Shown here in pieces: positions 1-7,093 of a stretch of 21,687 bases of DNA. Source of the DNA: Bacteroidota bacterium (GTDB lineage Bacteria; Bacteroidota; Bacteroidia; UKL13-3); NCBI GenBank assembly GCA_947449515.1, contig CANFSD010000010.1, positions 1 through 21,687 of the forward strand. The letters are read 5' to 3'. Position 1 is the stretch's first letter, and every line of letters starts with the position of its first letter. The position numbers were made by a program, and so were the translations under genes. Below the pieces are notes generated by a model. That model made no database searches, was not told the DNA's origin, and saw only the letters and a list, made by a program, of their open reading frames with translations.

Positions 1-1
1 A

Positions 2-1426
2 TACACATGGGGTGAAACTGAAGATTATACTGTAACAATTGGTGAGCCTACTTATGATACCTATACTTGGACTGGTACAACTAGCACTGTTGCTGGTGTT
101 GCTACCAACTGGACACCTAACCGTGTTACACCAAATATGACTGATAAGTTGATCTTCAATAGCACAACTCCAATCAGTGTAACTGCTGTTCCTACTGCAA
201 TCTCTCGTGTTGTTCAGTTAACAGCTAATACTAAAGTTACTGTAGCTGGTACTGCTGCAAACGTTATCTCTGTAAGTGATACCTTGAATTTAGGTACTGG
301 TAGTAAATTTACCACTGGTTCTTTGGTTCTTGCTACTGGATTAAGTGCTGCTCAAACTGGTGTTATTACTGGTTCAGGTAAAGTATATGGTTCATTACAA
401 AGATGGTTCAGCAGCACAAGTGGTGCAGTTAGCTTCCCGTTAACTGATACTGGTTATGCAAACAGAACGGTTACTGTTAACTACACTACTTTCCCATTAT
501 CTGCTGGTACTGTAACTTCAAGCTTTATTGTAGGTGCTCCTGGTAATACTGGTTTACCTTACGCTGATATTGCTGCTTCATTAACTGCAAACAGAGTAGG
601 TGAAAATGGTTACTGGTCTATGTCTACAGACATGGGTGCTGGTACTTATACTGGTACTTACAATGCAACTGGCTTTAAAGGTGTAAACAACTACGCACAA
701 TTAATGTTAATCAACAGAGCTAACTCATCAGCTAGCTGGACTTCAAATGGTACACATGTTACCACTACCGGTTCAAATGCAGCTCCTGTACTAAGCAGAA
801 GTAGTGCTACAGCATTTGGTGACTTTGGTGTAGGTGGAGATAGTACTACCAATCCATTGCCAGTTAACATGTTGTTCTTTAATGCAATCAATGTAAATGG
901 TGATGTTCAATTGAAATGGGCTACTGCTAATGAAATCAACAATAAAGGTTTCGCAGTTGAACGTTCAATGGATGGTGCTAACTTTAAAGAAATCGGTTTT
1001 GTAAAAGGAAATGGTACAACAACTACCACTAACGCTTACGCTTCAATTGATGCTAAAGCATTCTTACAAACTGCTACAACTACTTTATATTACAGATTAC
1101 GTCAAGTTGACTTCGACGGTAACTTCGAATACTCTAACATTGTTATGGTGAACGAAAGTGACTTAAACGGCGATGTTGTGAATGTATATCCTAATCCTTT
1201 TGTGAGCACTGTTGGTGTAAACATCCAAACTTCTGAAGCTACTACAGCTAAAGTTGAATTGGTTGATATGCAAGGACGTGTTATTTCAACTGAATTAGTT
1301 AAAGTAGCTAACGGTGGCGCATACCATGAAGTTAAAGGAACAAACAACCTAAGTAGCGGAATCTACTTTGTGAATGTTACTGTTAACGGTGTAAGCCAAA
1401 CAACTAAAGTGACTAAAGTAGACTAG
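2..1426 (+). CDS. Secreted GEVED / T9SS type A sorting-domain protein, 5' end missing
   Basis: The reading frame is open from base 2, so the ATG at 137 is internal and the true start lies left of the window; 474 residues are visible. The first residues contain GETEDYTVTI, the signature end of a GEVED domain found in Bacteroidota extracellular proteins. A Thr/Gly/Asn-rich beta-type region follows. The last ~84 residues (from about 391, with VYPNP, then MQGR, then SSGIYFVNV) form a classical T9SS type A C-terminal sorting domain, so the protein is exported and attached to, or released from, the cell surface by the Por system. Codon use is strongly biased to GGT, GCT and ACT, more than in neighbouring genes, which suggests high expression (inference). 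A hairpin terminator follows 20 bases after the stop. The ligand or substrate is unknown. Confidence 0.9.
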   Translation, partial: YTWGETEDYTVTIGEPTYDTYTWTGTTSTVAGVATNWTPNRVTPNMTDKLIFNSTTPISVTAVPTAISRVVQLTANTKVTVAGTAANVISVSDTLNLGTGSKFTTGSLVLATGLSAAQTGVITGSGKVYGSLQRWFSSTSGAVSFPLTDTGYANRTVTVNYTTFPLSAGTVTSSFIVGAPGNTGLPYADIAASLTANRVGENGYWSMSTDMGAGTYTGTYNATGFKGVNNYAQLMLINRANSSASWTSNGTHVTTTGSNAAPVLSRSSATAFGDFGVGGDSTTNPLPVNMLFFNAINVNGDVQLKWATANEINNKGFAVERSMDGANFKEIGFVKGNGTTTTTNAYASIDAKAFLQTATTTLYYRLRQVDFDGNFEYSNIVMVNESDLNGDVVNVYPNPFVSTVGVNIQTSEATTAKVELVDMQGRVISTELVKVANGGAYHEVKGTNNLSSGIYFVNVTVNGVSQTTKVTKVD

Positions 1427-1445
1427 TCTACCTCTCACATACTAA

Positions 1446-1480
1446 AAAGGCTGCCTAGATTTTCTAGGCAGCCTTTTTTT
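1446..1480 (+). terminator. Rho-independent terminator of the T9SS protein gene
   Basis: A perfect 14-bp stem (1446-1459 with 1463-1476) with a 3-base loop is followed by a T run to 1480. It lies 20 bases after the stop codon at 1426. The stem is GC-rich in its middle (GGCTGCCTAG). Confidence 0.92.
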
Positions 1481-1548
1481 ATGCGCATTATGCAGGCATG
1501 CGTTTGTTGTTATGAATCTACTATTCCTTTGCTTAGATTAGAATAAAA

Positions 1549-1584
1549 AAAAAGGGCGAAACAGTTACTTGCTTCGCCCTTTTT
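1549..1584 (-). terminator. Rho-independent terminator of the methyltransferase gene
   Basis: A perfect 12-bp stem (1549-1560 with 1573-1584; core GGGCGAA/TTCGCCC) is flanked by A runs on the + strand, so a minus-strand transcript ends in a U run. It starts 18 bases beyond the minus-strand stop codon at 1603. Confidence 0.88.
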
Positions 1585-1602
1585 GGTATGAATTGTTTGG
1601 GT

Positions 1603-2379
1603 TTACTTCTTACGGCCTATCAATACAATATCCCAAGTATTGTCCAAATTGTCTTGGGTCATAAAGAAATCACTTGTTTCAATTGCCAGGGTATCTGTAT
1701 TCTTTTCTTTTAAATCCTTGCGCATAATGCTGGTTAGGAAATTATAAGGAGCCACTAACCATGATGCTGGAAGCATTTTATGAATTCCTAATGGGTCTAA
1801 TCTTAAAATTTTCTTTGCCCATTTTGCATTTTCTTCATAATAGAGGTTTACTTTTTTGTTTCCTTGCACACCCCATAATTCAATACTATCAAAAACACTT
1901 GCAGCTTCATTGCGCATTTCTTCAAAAGTATATTCATGAACGTGAAAAGGGTTTCTAGCTATGCTCATTTTAATATTTGGTGTGGTGCATAGAAATACAC
2001 CTCCTGGCTGTAAAACACGCATTACATCTTGCATAAAGGCTTTTCTTTCCGAAATATGCTCAATAAATTGAAATGCGCTTACCACTTCTTTGCTTTCACT
2101 TTCTAATGGAATAGGTGGAACCTTTCCAGAAACAAAAGATAAGTTCTTTTTGTCTGCGTGTTTTTTACGCGCATCGGCTATGGTTACTTCGCTGTAATCT
2201 ACACCAACGGTTGTTTTGGTATAGTTAGCCAAAAACTGGGTTCCGTAACCATCTGCACATCCTATATCTGCGGTGTGTTTGTCTTTTAAGAATGTAATAG
2301 CCCATTCATAGGCAAAAAAACATCTCTTTACAGTAACGTTATTACTGTCTTCAAAACTTGGTCTTTCTCTATCGAACAT
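1603..2379 (-). CDS. Class I SAM-dependent methyltransferase (Methyltransf_11/23 type)
   Basis: 258 residues, soluble, no signal peptide. The SAM-binding Rossmann fold is visible: motif I DIGCADGYGTQFL at 38-50, the acidic residue after strand 2 (GVDYS, D61), SAFQFIEHI at 101-109 in the motif IV region, and RVLQPGGVFLCTTPN at 121-135, typical of Methyltransf_11/23 proteins. The C-terminal ~100 residues probably determine substrate, which cannot be read from sequence; candidates include a small metabolite, a quinone or lipid precursor, or a glycan. The ATG at 2379 fits the family length. A minus-strand -7-like box (2417-2424) lies upstream and its own terminator follows, so it is probably transcribed alone. 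Family confidence is high; the exact reaction is unknown. Confidence 0.85.
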   Translation of the reverse strand: MFDRERPSFEDSNNVTVKRCFFAYEWAITFLKDKHTADIGCADGYGTQFLANYTKTTVGVDYSEVTIADARKKHADKKNLSFVSGKVPPIPLESESKEVVSAFQFIEHISERKAFMQDVMRVLQPGGVFLCTTPNIKMSIARNPFHVHEYTFEEMRNEAASVFDSIELWGVQGNKKVNLYYEENAKWAKKILRLDPLGIHKMLPASWLVAPYNFLTSIMRKDLKEKNTDTLAIETSDFFMTQDNLDNTWDIVLIGRKK

Positions 2380-2412
2380 GGTATGTAATTGAATGCATGT
2401 ATTTGAACAGGC

Positions 2413-2442
2413 TTGGCAAAAATAAGGAAATGAATAACTTTG
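2413..2442 (+). promoter_or_regulatory. Bacteroidota housekeeping-sigma promoter for the DUF2461 gene
   Basis: TTG (2413-2415), a spacer of exactly 19 bases, then TAACTTTG (2435-2442) match the Bacteroidota consensus of TTG and TAnnTTTG. Transcription would start near 2449, giving a very short leader before the ATG at 2462. No Shine-Dalgarno sequence is visible, as usual in the phylum. Confidence 0.75.
2417..2424 (-). promoter_or_regulatory. Probable Bacteroidota -7 box for the methyltransferase gene
   Basis: On the minus strand this reads TATTTTTG, a full match to TAnnTTTG, 37 bases before the ATG at 2379. No exact TTG lies 19-21 bases further upstream (TTA/TTT are present), so the call rests on the -7 element alone. 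It lies within the spacer of the divergent plus-strand promoter, so the two promoters would overlap. Confidence 0.4.
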
Positions 2443-2461
2443 ATAAAATTATTTATAGATA

Positions 2462-3121
2462 ATGGACTTTAAAGGCTTAATTAATTTTCTAAATGACCTA
2501 GGAGAAAACAATCATAAAGATTGGTTTGATGCAAATAGGTCTAGATATGAGGCGCTTAGGAAAGATTGGATTGGTTTTCTAAGTCTACTTCTTGTTGATC
2601 TTCAAAAGATTGATTCTGGATTAATTGGACTTGAGGCTAAATCTTGTATTTTCAGAATAAACAAGGATGTACGCTTTAGTAAAGATAAATCACCTTACAA
2701 GACCAATTTTGGAGCCCTCATGAACCGTGGCGGTAAAAAATCTAGTTACGCGGGGTATTATTTGCATATTGATCCCAATGAAATTTTTATAGCCGGTGGA
2801 TCTTATCAACCAAGTCCTGAACTATTGGCCTCTATTAGGCAAGAGATAGATTATAATTTAGAAGAGTGGGACGGAATAGTAAGGCACAAAGCGGTAATAA
2901 AACATTTTGGTGGCCTTAGTGGTGATAGTTTGGTTCGTCCTCCCAAGGGTTATGAATTGGATAATCCAGCGCTCACCTATTTGAAGCGAAAAAACTTTGT
3001 TTATATGCAGCAATTTAAGCTTGCTGAATTAACGAATGAGAAATTTAGGAGTTCCATTTTGGATGCTTACGCTGCTATGAAACCTATGAATGATTTTATT
3101 AATCGTTGTGTAGATTTATAA
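2462..3121 (+). CDS. DUF2461 family protein
   Basis: 219 residues, about the normal length for DUF2461 (TIGR02453). Family hallmarks are visible: the N-terminal NNHKDWFDANRSRYE (residues 16-30), then CIFRINKDVRFSKDKSPYKTNFG (from ~62), and the glycine-rich GYYLHIDPNEIFIAGG (~97-112). The biochemical role of the family is not established; the proteins are cytosolic and widespread in Bacteroidota. A near-perfect promoter lies immediately upstream. The 3' end overlaps the end of the convergent menF gene by 23 bases, and no terminator separates the two. Confidence 0.88.
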   Translation: MDFKGLINFLNDLGENNHKDWFDANRSRYEALRKDWIGFLSLLLVDLQKIDSGLIGLEAKSCIFRINKDVRFSKDKSPYKTNFGALMNRGGKKSSYAGYYLHIDPNEIFIAGGSYQPSPELLASIRQEIDYNLEEWDGIVRHKAVIKHFGGLSGDSLVRPPKGYELDNPALTYLKRKNFVYMQQFKLAELTNEKFRSSILDAYAAMKPMNDFINRCVDL

Positions 3122-4118
3122 TATCCTCCATTGTTTTCATTTTGTTTTGTGTTTCTTCCCATTCTTTTTGAGGCACGGATTGGGCAGTAATTCCGGCACC
3201 TGCAAACAGGGTGAGCTTTTTGTTTTGCCATTCCATGCAACGGATATTTACAAAGAGATGTAAATTCTCTTTCATCTTTAATCCAATAAAACCAGCATAA
3301 AGGTTTCTTTTAAATCCTTCTTCATTTTCAATAAAAGCAATTGATTCTGCTTTGGGAATTCCTGCAACAGCTGGCGTAGGATTTATTTCTTCAATAAATT
3401 TAGCCATGCTTTCCCTATCAGGAATAGATTCGCATGTATATTCGGTGCGGAGGTGGGTGAGTTTACCTGCTATGTAGTTAAAGGGCCCATTTTTTTGAAA
3501 GGGTAGCTTGGCTGCTGCCAATTTTTGTTCCAAATAATTACTTACAAATTCTTGTTCCTCGCGTTCTTTTTCGCTCCAATCTGCATGGGTTGTTCGGGCC
3601 AAGGTGCCTGCCATTGAAACCGTTTGCATTTTATTGTTTTCCGCTCTAATAAGTGGTTCTGGTGATGCGCCGAACCAAGTTCCTGTTTCAGGGCTAGAAA
3701 CAACATAAACAAAGGCTCCAGGATATTTTGCCTCTAAATTTTTATAGTATTGGATCGGTTCGAACCGATTTATTTCAATTGTTTTGGTGTTAGCCAGGAC
3801 AACTTTTTTTAAGCTGTTTTGCTGTAACTTGGTAATCCCCTTTTCCAATAATTGGATATAGTTTAATTGCCCTAAGTTATCGTATTGCTTATGGCTAAAA
3901 CAAAATGGCGGAAGTTTGTTTTGGTCAAATTCTTCTACTTTATCGAAAGGGATTGTAAATACTTTATTGCCACTATTAAAGGGCGAAACTAGAAAAGCAT
4001 TGTCTTCAATTGAATGGAAATTATGCAGGTTTTCACTGATATTTCCAATTACCATTAATGGTTTTGGCGCATAGGGTAACCTAAAAATAGCAAAGGAATT
4101 AGCTGCTTCTTTTTCCAT
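3099..4118 (-). CDS. menF: Isochorismate synthase, menaquinone pathway
   Basis: 339 residues with the chorismate-binding fold shared by MenF/EntC/DhbC, and close to EntC in length. It would convert chorismate to isochorismate, the first committed step of menaquinone synthesis. Visible motifs: SSPETGTWFGASPEPLI (141-157), SMAGT (168-172), NPTPAVAGIP (246-255), GFIGL (276-280), IRCMEW (292-297) and ETQNKMKTME near the C-terminus (322-331) with the acidic metal-binding region. The NPTPA segment has Asn where many homologues have His; I do not read this as inactivation. The start overlaps the end of the upstream thioesterase gene by 20 bases, which supports co-translation. Anthranilate synthase is a less likely alternative, because no glutamine amidotransferase partner is adjacent and a menaquinone-type thioesterase is. 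Confidence 0.9.
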   Translation of the reverse strand: MEKEAANSFAIFRLPYAPKPLMVIGNISENLHNFHSIEDNAFLVSPFNSGNKVFTIPFDKVEEFDQNKLPPFCFSHKQYDNLGQLNYIQLLEKGITKLQQNSLKKVVLANTKTIEINRFEPIQYYKNLEAKYPGAFVYVVSSPETGTWFGASPEPLIRAENNKMQTVSMAGTLARTTHADWSEKEREEQEFVSNYLEQKLAAAKLPFQKNGPFNYIAGKLTHLRTEYTCESIPDRESMAKFIEEINPTPAVAGIPKAESIAFIENEEGFKRNLYAGFIGLKMKENLHLFVNIRCMEWQNKKLTLFAGAGITAQSVPQKEWEETQNKMKTMEDIINLHND

Positions 4119-4551
4119 CTGGGTTTATTGGAACATTTGCCATTGTTAAGCGGCTAATGCAACACAAATTTTTGTCTTCGTCGGTAATTTTTATTTCCCA
4201 AACTTGGGTACTTTTACCTACATGAAATGCTTTTGCCGTTCCATATACAAAACCTTTATTCGCACTCTTTAGGTGATTTGCATTGATGTCTAAACCCAAT
4301 GCAACAAATTTACTTCGGTCAATACAAAGGTTAGCGGCTAATGAACCAACAGTTTCGGCTAAGGCACAGAAAGCGCCACCATTTACTACACCTAAAGGTT
4401 GTATGGTTCTGCGGTCTACCGGCATTTTTGCCACAATATAATCTTCACCAATTTCACAAAATTCTATACCTATCCAATCAGCCATTGTATTAGTGCCTCT
4501 TTGGTTGAGGGCTTCTAATGTTATTTCTTCTGGTTTGTAAAAGAAGCTCAT
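4099..4551 (-). CDS. Hotdog-fold thioesterase, probable DHNA-CoA thioesterase (MenI-like)
   Basis: 150 residues, one PaaI/4HBT hotdog domain. It lines up almost colinearly with E. coli YdiI/MenI from memory: RTIQPLGVVNGGA (48-60), LAETVGS (64-70), LDINANHLKSA (87-97), HVGKSTQVWEI (110-120) and CCISRLTMA (130-138). MenI hydrolyses 1,4-dihydroxy-2-naphthoyl-CoA in menaquinone synthesis, and overlap with menF supports that role. The catalytic Glu (E66, matching YdiI E63) and Gln (Q51, matching Q48) are kept, but the His of the HGG motif is Asn (N57, matching H54). This may alter rate or substrate. Its ATG shares one base with the stop of the hybrid kinase gene (TAATG). A general PaaI-type acyl-CoA thioesterase is the alternative. 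Confidence 0.8.
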   Translation of the reverse strand: MSFFYKPEEITLEALNQRGTNTMADWIGIEFCEIGEDYIVAKMPVDRRTIQPLGVVNGGAFCALAETVGSLAANLCIDRSKFVALGLDINANHLKSANKGFVYGTAKAFHVGKSTQVWEIKITDEDKNLCCISRLTMANVPINPDGKRSS

Positions 4552-6551
4552 TATAAGGATGCGTTTTGTTTGGTATGTTTAATTATTTTGCTGTAAAGTT
4601 CTTCTGGTTTGAAGGGCTTGGTTACGTAATCGTCCATACCTGCTTCAATCACCTTTCTACGTGTTTCAATAAAGGCATCTGCAGAAAGCGCAATGATTGG
4701 AATATTGGAGTTTAATACAGCAGTTTTATTTCCTCTAATTATTTCGGCTGCTTGAAATCCACTCATTTCAGGCATTTGTAAATCCATTAAGACCAAATCG
4801 AGGTCGGCTCTTTCTTTTAATATTTGAATTGCTTCTTCTCCATTGTTGGCAATTAGCAATTCATTGTTCCATTTTTTGAAGAATTGTTTTGCAACAAATT
4901 GGTTCATGATATTGTCTTCTACCAATAGAATTTTAAGTTCACTGAGATCGGCTTTTTGTTCTGATTTTTCAGCTACTTTTTCAATTTTTTCATCGGCACC
5001 TATGCCAAAAGGAATTGAAACGATAAAGCTAGTACCTTCGTTTAGTTTACTTTTAACAGATATGCTACCGCCTTGCAACTGCACCAAGTTCTTGGTAATG
5101 GCTAATCCTAAACCGGTACCACCATATTTTCTGGTTGTTTCGGCATTGGCTTGGGTGAAACTTTCAAATATTTTTGCTTGTTGGTTTTCAGGAATTCCAA
5201 TGCCTGTATCAGTAACACTGAACTCCAAGTTCATTTGCTCTCCACCAGGAATAGCCTTAATGGCAATTGAAACTTGTCCTGAAGGCGTAAACTTAATGGC
5301 GTTACCAACTAGATTAAATAAAATTTGATTCAACCTATAAGGATCACCTTTGACAGTGAGTGGCACATTTTCTGCAAATTCAATAAGGAAGTTTAATCCT
5401 TTTTCCTTTGTTCTGTGTTCAAAGGTTTTTCTTAATTCTTCGATACGTGAAGGCAAATCAAAATCGATGTTCTCGAAACGAACTTTACCTGCTTCAATTT
5501 TGCCAAAATCTAAAATATCATTGATAATTACCAATAAATTATCTGCCGAATATTTGATAGATTTTATGTTTTCAAGTTGATTGATTTCAAGGGGTTCTTC
5601 AAGCAATAATTCTGTTAGTCCAATAATAGCATTCATAGGAGTTCTAATCTCATGACTCATATTGGAAAGGAATTCGGATTTTGCTTGTGCGGCAGCAACG
5701 GCTTCGTTTTTTGCCTGCATTAAATCAAAAACTATTTTCTTGTTTTCACTTACGTCTTTTGAATATATAGCAACACCTGAAACTTCCCCATTAATATCTA
5801 CAATTGGGTTAAAGGTGGTTTCATACCAAGGCGTAATTTTACTTGGATCGTTACTAAAACTTATTTGTTCTAAAACGGTAAACTGTTCTCCTAAAAAACA
5901 TTTAGAAATATTTCTTAGGAGCGATTGTTTCATTTCCTCTCTGATAGGAATAGCATGCAAATTAATATCTTGTTTAATGATATCTCTTTGTCTGAGCAAA
6001 TGCTCCATGCTTTCTTTGAAGGCACTGTTGAAGGAAATTAAGTTAAGGGTTCTATCAAATGCAAAAATTAAATTGTGTGTGCTCTCTAAAATTGCATTGA
6101 GTCTATTGTTGTTTTCAATAATTTTTTTCTCAGCTTCTACTCTTTTGCGTTCGGCATTCCATAAACGAACTGCTGTGATTACAACTTTAGAAATTTTGTC
6201 TGGGTTAATGTCGTTTTTGGTAAAATAATCAAAAGCGCCATTCTTAATCATTTCCACGGCAATTTTTTCATCACCTTGTGAGGTAATTACTGCAACAGGG
6301 GTGCTAACAGACATTTCGCGCAACCTGCGTAATAATTGAAGGCCATCAATTCCCGGTAAAAGGTAGTCTAAAAAAATACAATCGAAATTGGATGTGCTAA
6401 GTTTTTCTAGGGCTTCTTTGGCATCAAAACAAACCGTAAGCTTACAAGATAAATCAGAGGATTTAAGGGCCCTTTGAAAGGTCATTATATCCACTTCATC
6501 ATCATCGATGAGCAAAAGTTTATAGTCAGATTTGTTTGTTTCGAGGCTCAT
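4551..6551 (-). CDS. Hybrid histidine kinase, REC-PAS-HisKA-HATPase-REC
   Basis: 666 residues, no signal peptide or membrane segment, so cytosolic. Domains in order: receiver 1 (~11-130; LLIDDDEVD, phospho-acceptor D62 in FLDYLLPG, K112), a short coiled linker (~133-150), a PAS domain (~151-268), HisKA with the H-box NMSHEIRTPMNAIIG (H300), HATPase_c (~395-515; N-box around N413-N417, DTGIGIP, GGTGLGLAI), a charged linker, and receiver 2 (~539-660; LLVEDN, D590 in LMDLQMPEMSG, K645 in YVTKPF). All key catalytic residues are present. The N-terminal receiver suggests it takes phosphate from another kinase, plausibly the one two genes upstream, while the C-terminal receiver makes it a phosphorelay intermediate. 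No Hpt or DNA-binding domain is present. It follows the Rcp1-like regulator by only 6 bases and its stop overlaps the next start (TAATG). Confidence 0.95.
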   Translation of the reverse strand: MSLETNKSDYKLLLIDDDEVDIMTFQRALKSSDLSCKLTVCFDAKEALEKLSTSNFDCIFLDYLLPGIDGLQLLRRLREMSVSTPVAVITSQGDEKIAVEMIKNGAFDYFTKNDINPDKISKVVITAVRLWNAERKRVEAEKKIIENNNRLNAILESTHNLIFAFDRTLNLISFNSAFKESMEHLLRQRDIIKQDINLHAIPIREEMKQSLLRNISKCFLGEQFTVLEQISFSNDPSKITPWYETTFNPIVDINGEVSGVAIYSKDVSENKKIVFDLMQAKNEAVAAAQAKSEFLSNMSHEIRTPMNAIIGLTELLLEEPLEINQLENIKSIKYSADNLLVIINDILDFGKIEAGKVRFENIDFDLPSRIEELRKTFEHRTKEKGLNFLIEFAENVPLTVKGDPYRLNQILFNLVGNAIKFTPSGQVSIAIKAIPGGEQMNLEFSVTDTGIGIPENQQAKIFESFTQANAETTRKYGGTGLGLAITKNLVQLQGGSISVKSKLNEGTSFIVSIPFGIGADEKIEKVAEKSEQKADLSELKILLVEDNIMNQFVAKQFFKKWNNELLIANNGEEAIQILKERADLDLVLMDLQMPEMSGFQAAEIIRGNKTAVLNSNIPIIALSADAFIETRRKVIEAGMDDYVTKPFKPEELYSKIIKHTKQNASL

Positions 6552-6557
6552 TAAGAA

Positions 6558-6989
6558 TTAATTTTCTGGAAACTCACAAAGTTTCCAATAATTGTTTAGG
6601 GTAGAAACAGCCTCAATAAATCTTTCCATGCTTAATGGTTTAAGAATATAGCCGGCCACATTGAGGTTGTATGCGTCTACTTTGTCTTTGTCCTCGTTGG
6701 AGGTAGTCATGATAAAAACACTGATGTTTTTTAATTTGTTGTCATTTCTAATTTCTCTTAAAAACTCAATGCCTCCCATTTTTGGCATATTGATATCCAA
6801 TAAAATGATCTTTGGGATTTCGCTTATTGGCTCATTAGATTCGCCTCTGAGAAATTGAAGGGCTTCAACGCCGTTATTGCAAACAAAAAGGGGATTGGTA
6901 ATATTGTTTTTTTTGAAGGCACGCTTAACGTTCATCACGTCTACTTCATCATCCTCCACCAGCAATATGTTTACCATTTTATCGTGCAT
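6558..6989 (-). CDS. Single-domain response regulator, CheY/Rcp1-like
   Basis: 143 residues consisting only of a receiver domain: acidic pocket VEDDEVD (11-17), phospho-acceptor D65 in LLDINMPKMGG, T95/T96 and K117 in ILKPLS. The insertion between helix 2 and strand 3 (LRGESNEPISEIPK) is typical of Rcp1, the partner of cyanobacterial phytochrome Cph1, and of many Bacteroidota regulators. There is no output domain, so it acts by protein contact or as a phosphate carrier. The frame could be extended to a TTG at 7013; I prefer the ATG at 6989, and the ATG at 6977 is also possible. It lies 104 bases downstream of the sensor kinase gene and 6 bases upstream of the hybrid kinase gene, so it is the likely partner of both. 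Confidence 0.9.
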   Translation of the reverse strand: MHDKMVNILLVEDDEVDVMNVKRAFKKNNITNPLFVCNNGVEALQFLRGESNEPISEIPKIILLDINMPKMGGIEFLREIRNDNKLKNISVFIMTTSNEDKDKVDAYNLNVAGYILKPLSMERFIEAVSTLNNYWKLCEFPEN

Positions 6990-7093
6990 CGTAAAATCTA
7001 TCAATTTCAACAATTTTACGAAAAATGTAGGACTAGAACAAGGGATATCTTGTTATTGTGGTTTAATATTCTTTTAAGCCACGAAATAGCTAT

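Noticed and set aside
137..139. ATG at 137 as the start of the left-edge surface protein
   Set aside because: The same frame is open to base 2 and encodes the GEVED-domain end upstream of this ATG, and no signal peptide follows it. The real start is left of the window.
200..1100. Apparent low-complexity ACT/GGT/GCT repeats in the T9SS gene
   Set aside because: These are Thr/Gly/Ala-rich codons in a beta-type surface protein; no unit of fixed length repeats in tandem.
3754..3769. 16-base perfect palindrome ATCGGTTCGAACCGAT resembling a tRNA T-arm; the core GGTTCGAACCGA recurs at 20139-20150
   Set aside because: Both copies lie inside well-conserved coding sequence (menF and the thrC-like gene). 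The loop would be 6 rather than 7 bases, and no acceptor, D or anticodon arms surround it. A palindrome of this size is expected about once per few windows by chance.
4843..6228. Long plus-strand open frames (161 and 188 codons) opposite the hybrid kinase gene
   Set aside because: They are antisense to conserved HATPase, receiver and PAS coding sequence. Their translations are Ser/Leu/Phe-rich with no recognisable motif, and no promoter precedes them.
6990..7013. TTG at 7013 as the response-regulator start
   Set aside because: It adds 8 residues not typical of receiver proteins and uses a weak codon, while ATGs at 6989 and 6977 sit directly before the conserved VNILLVEDDEVD.
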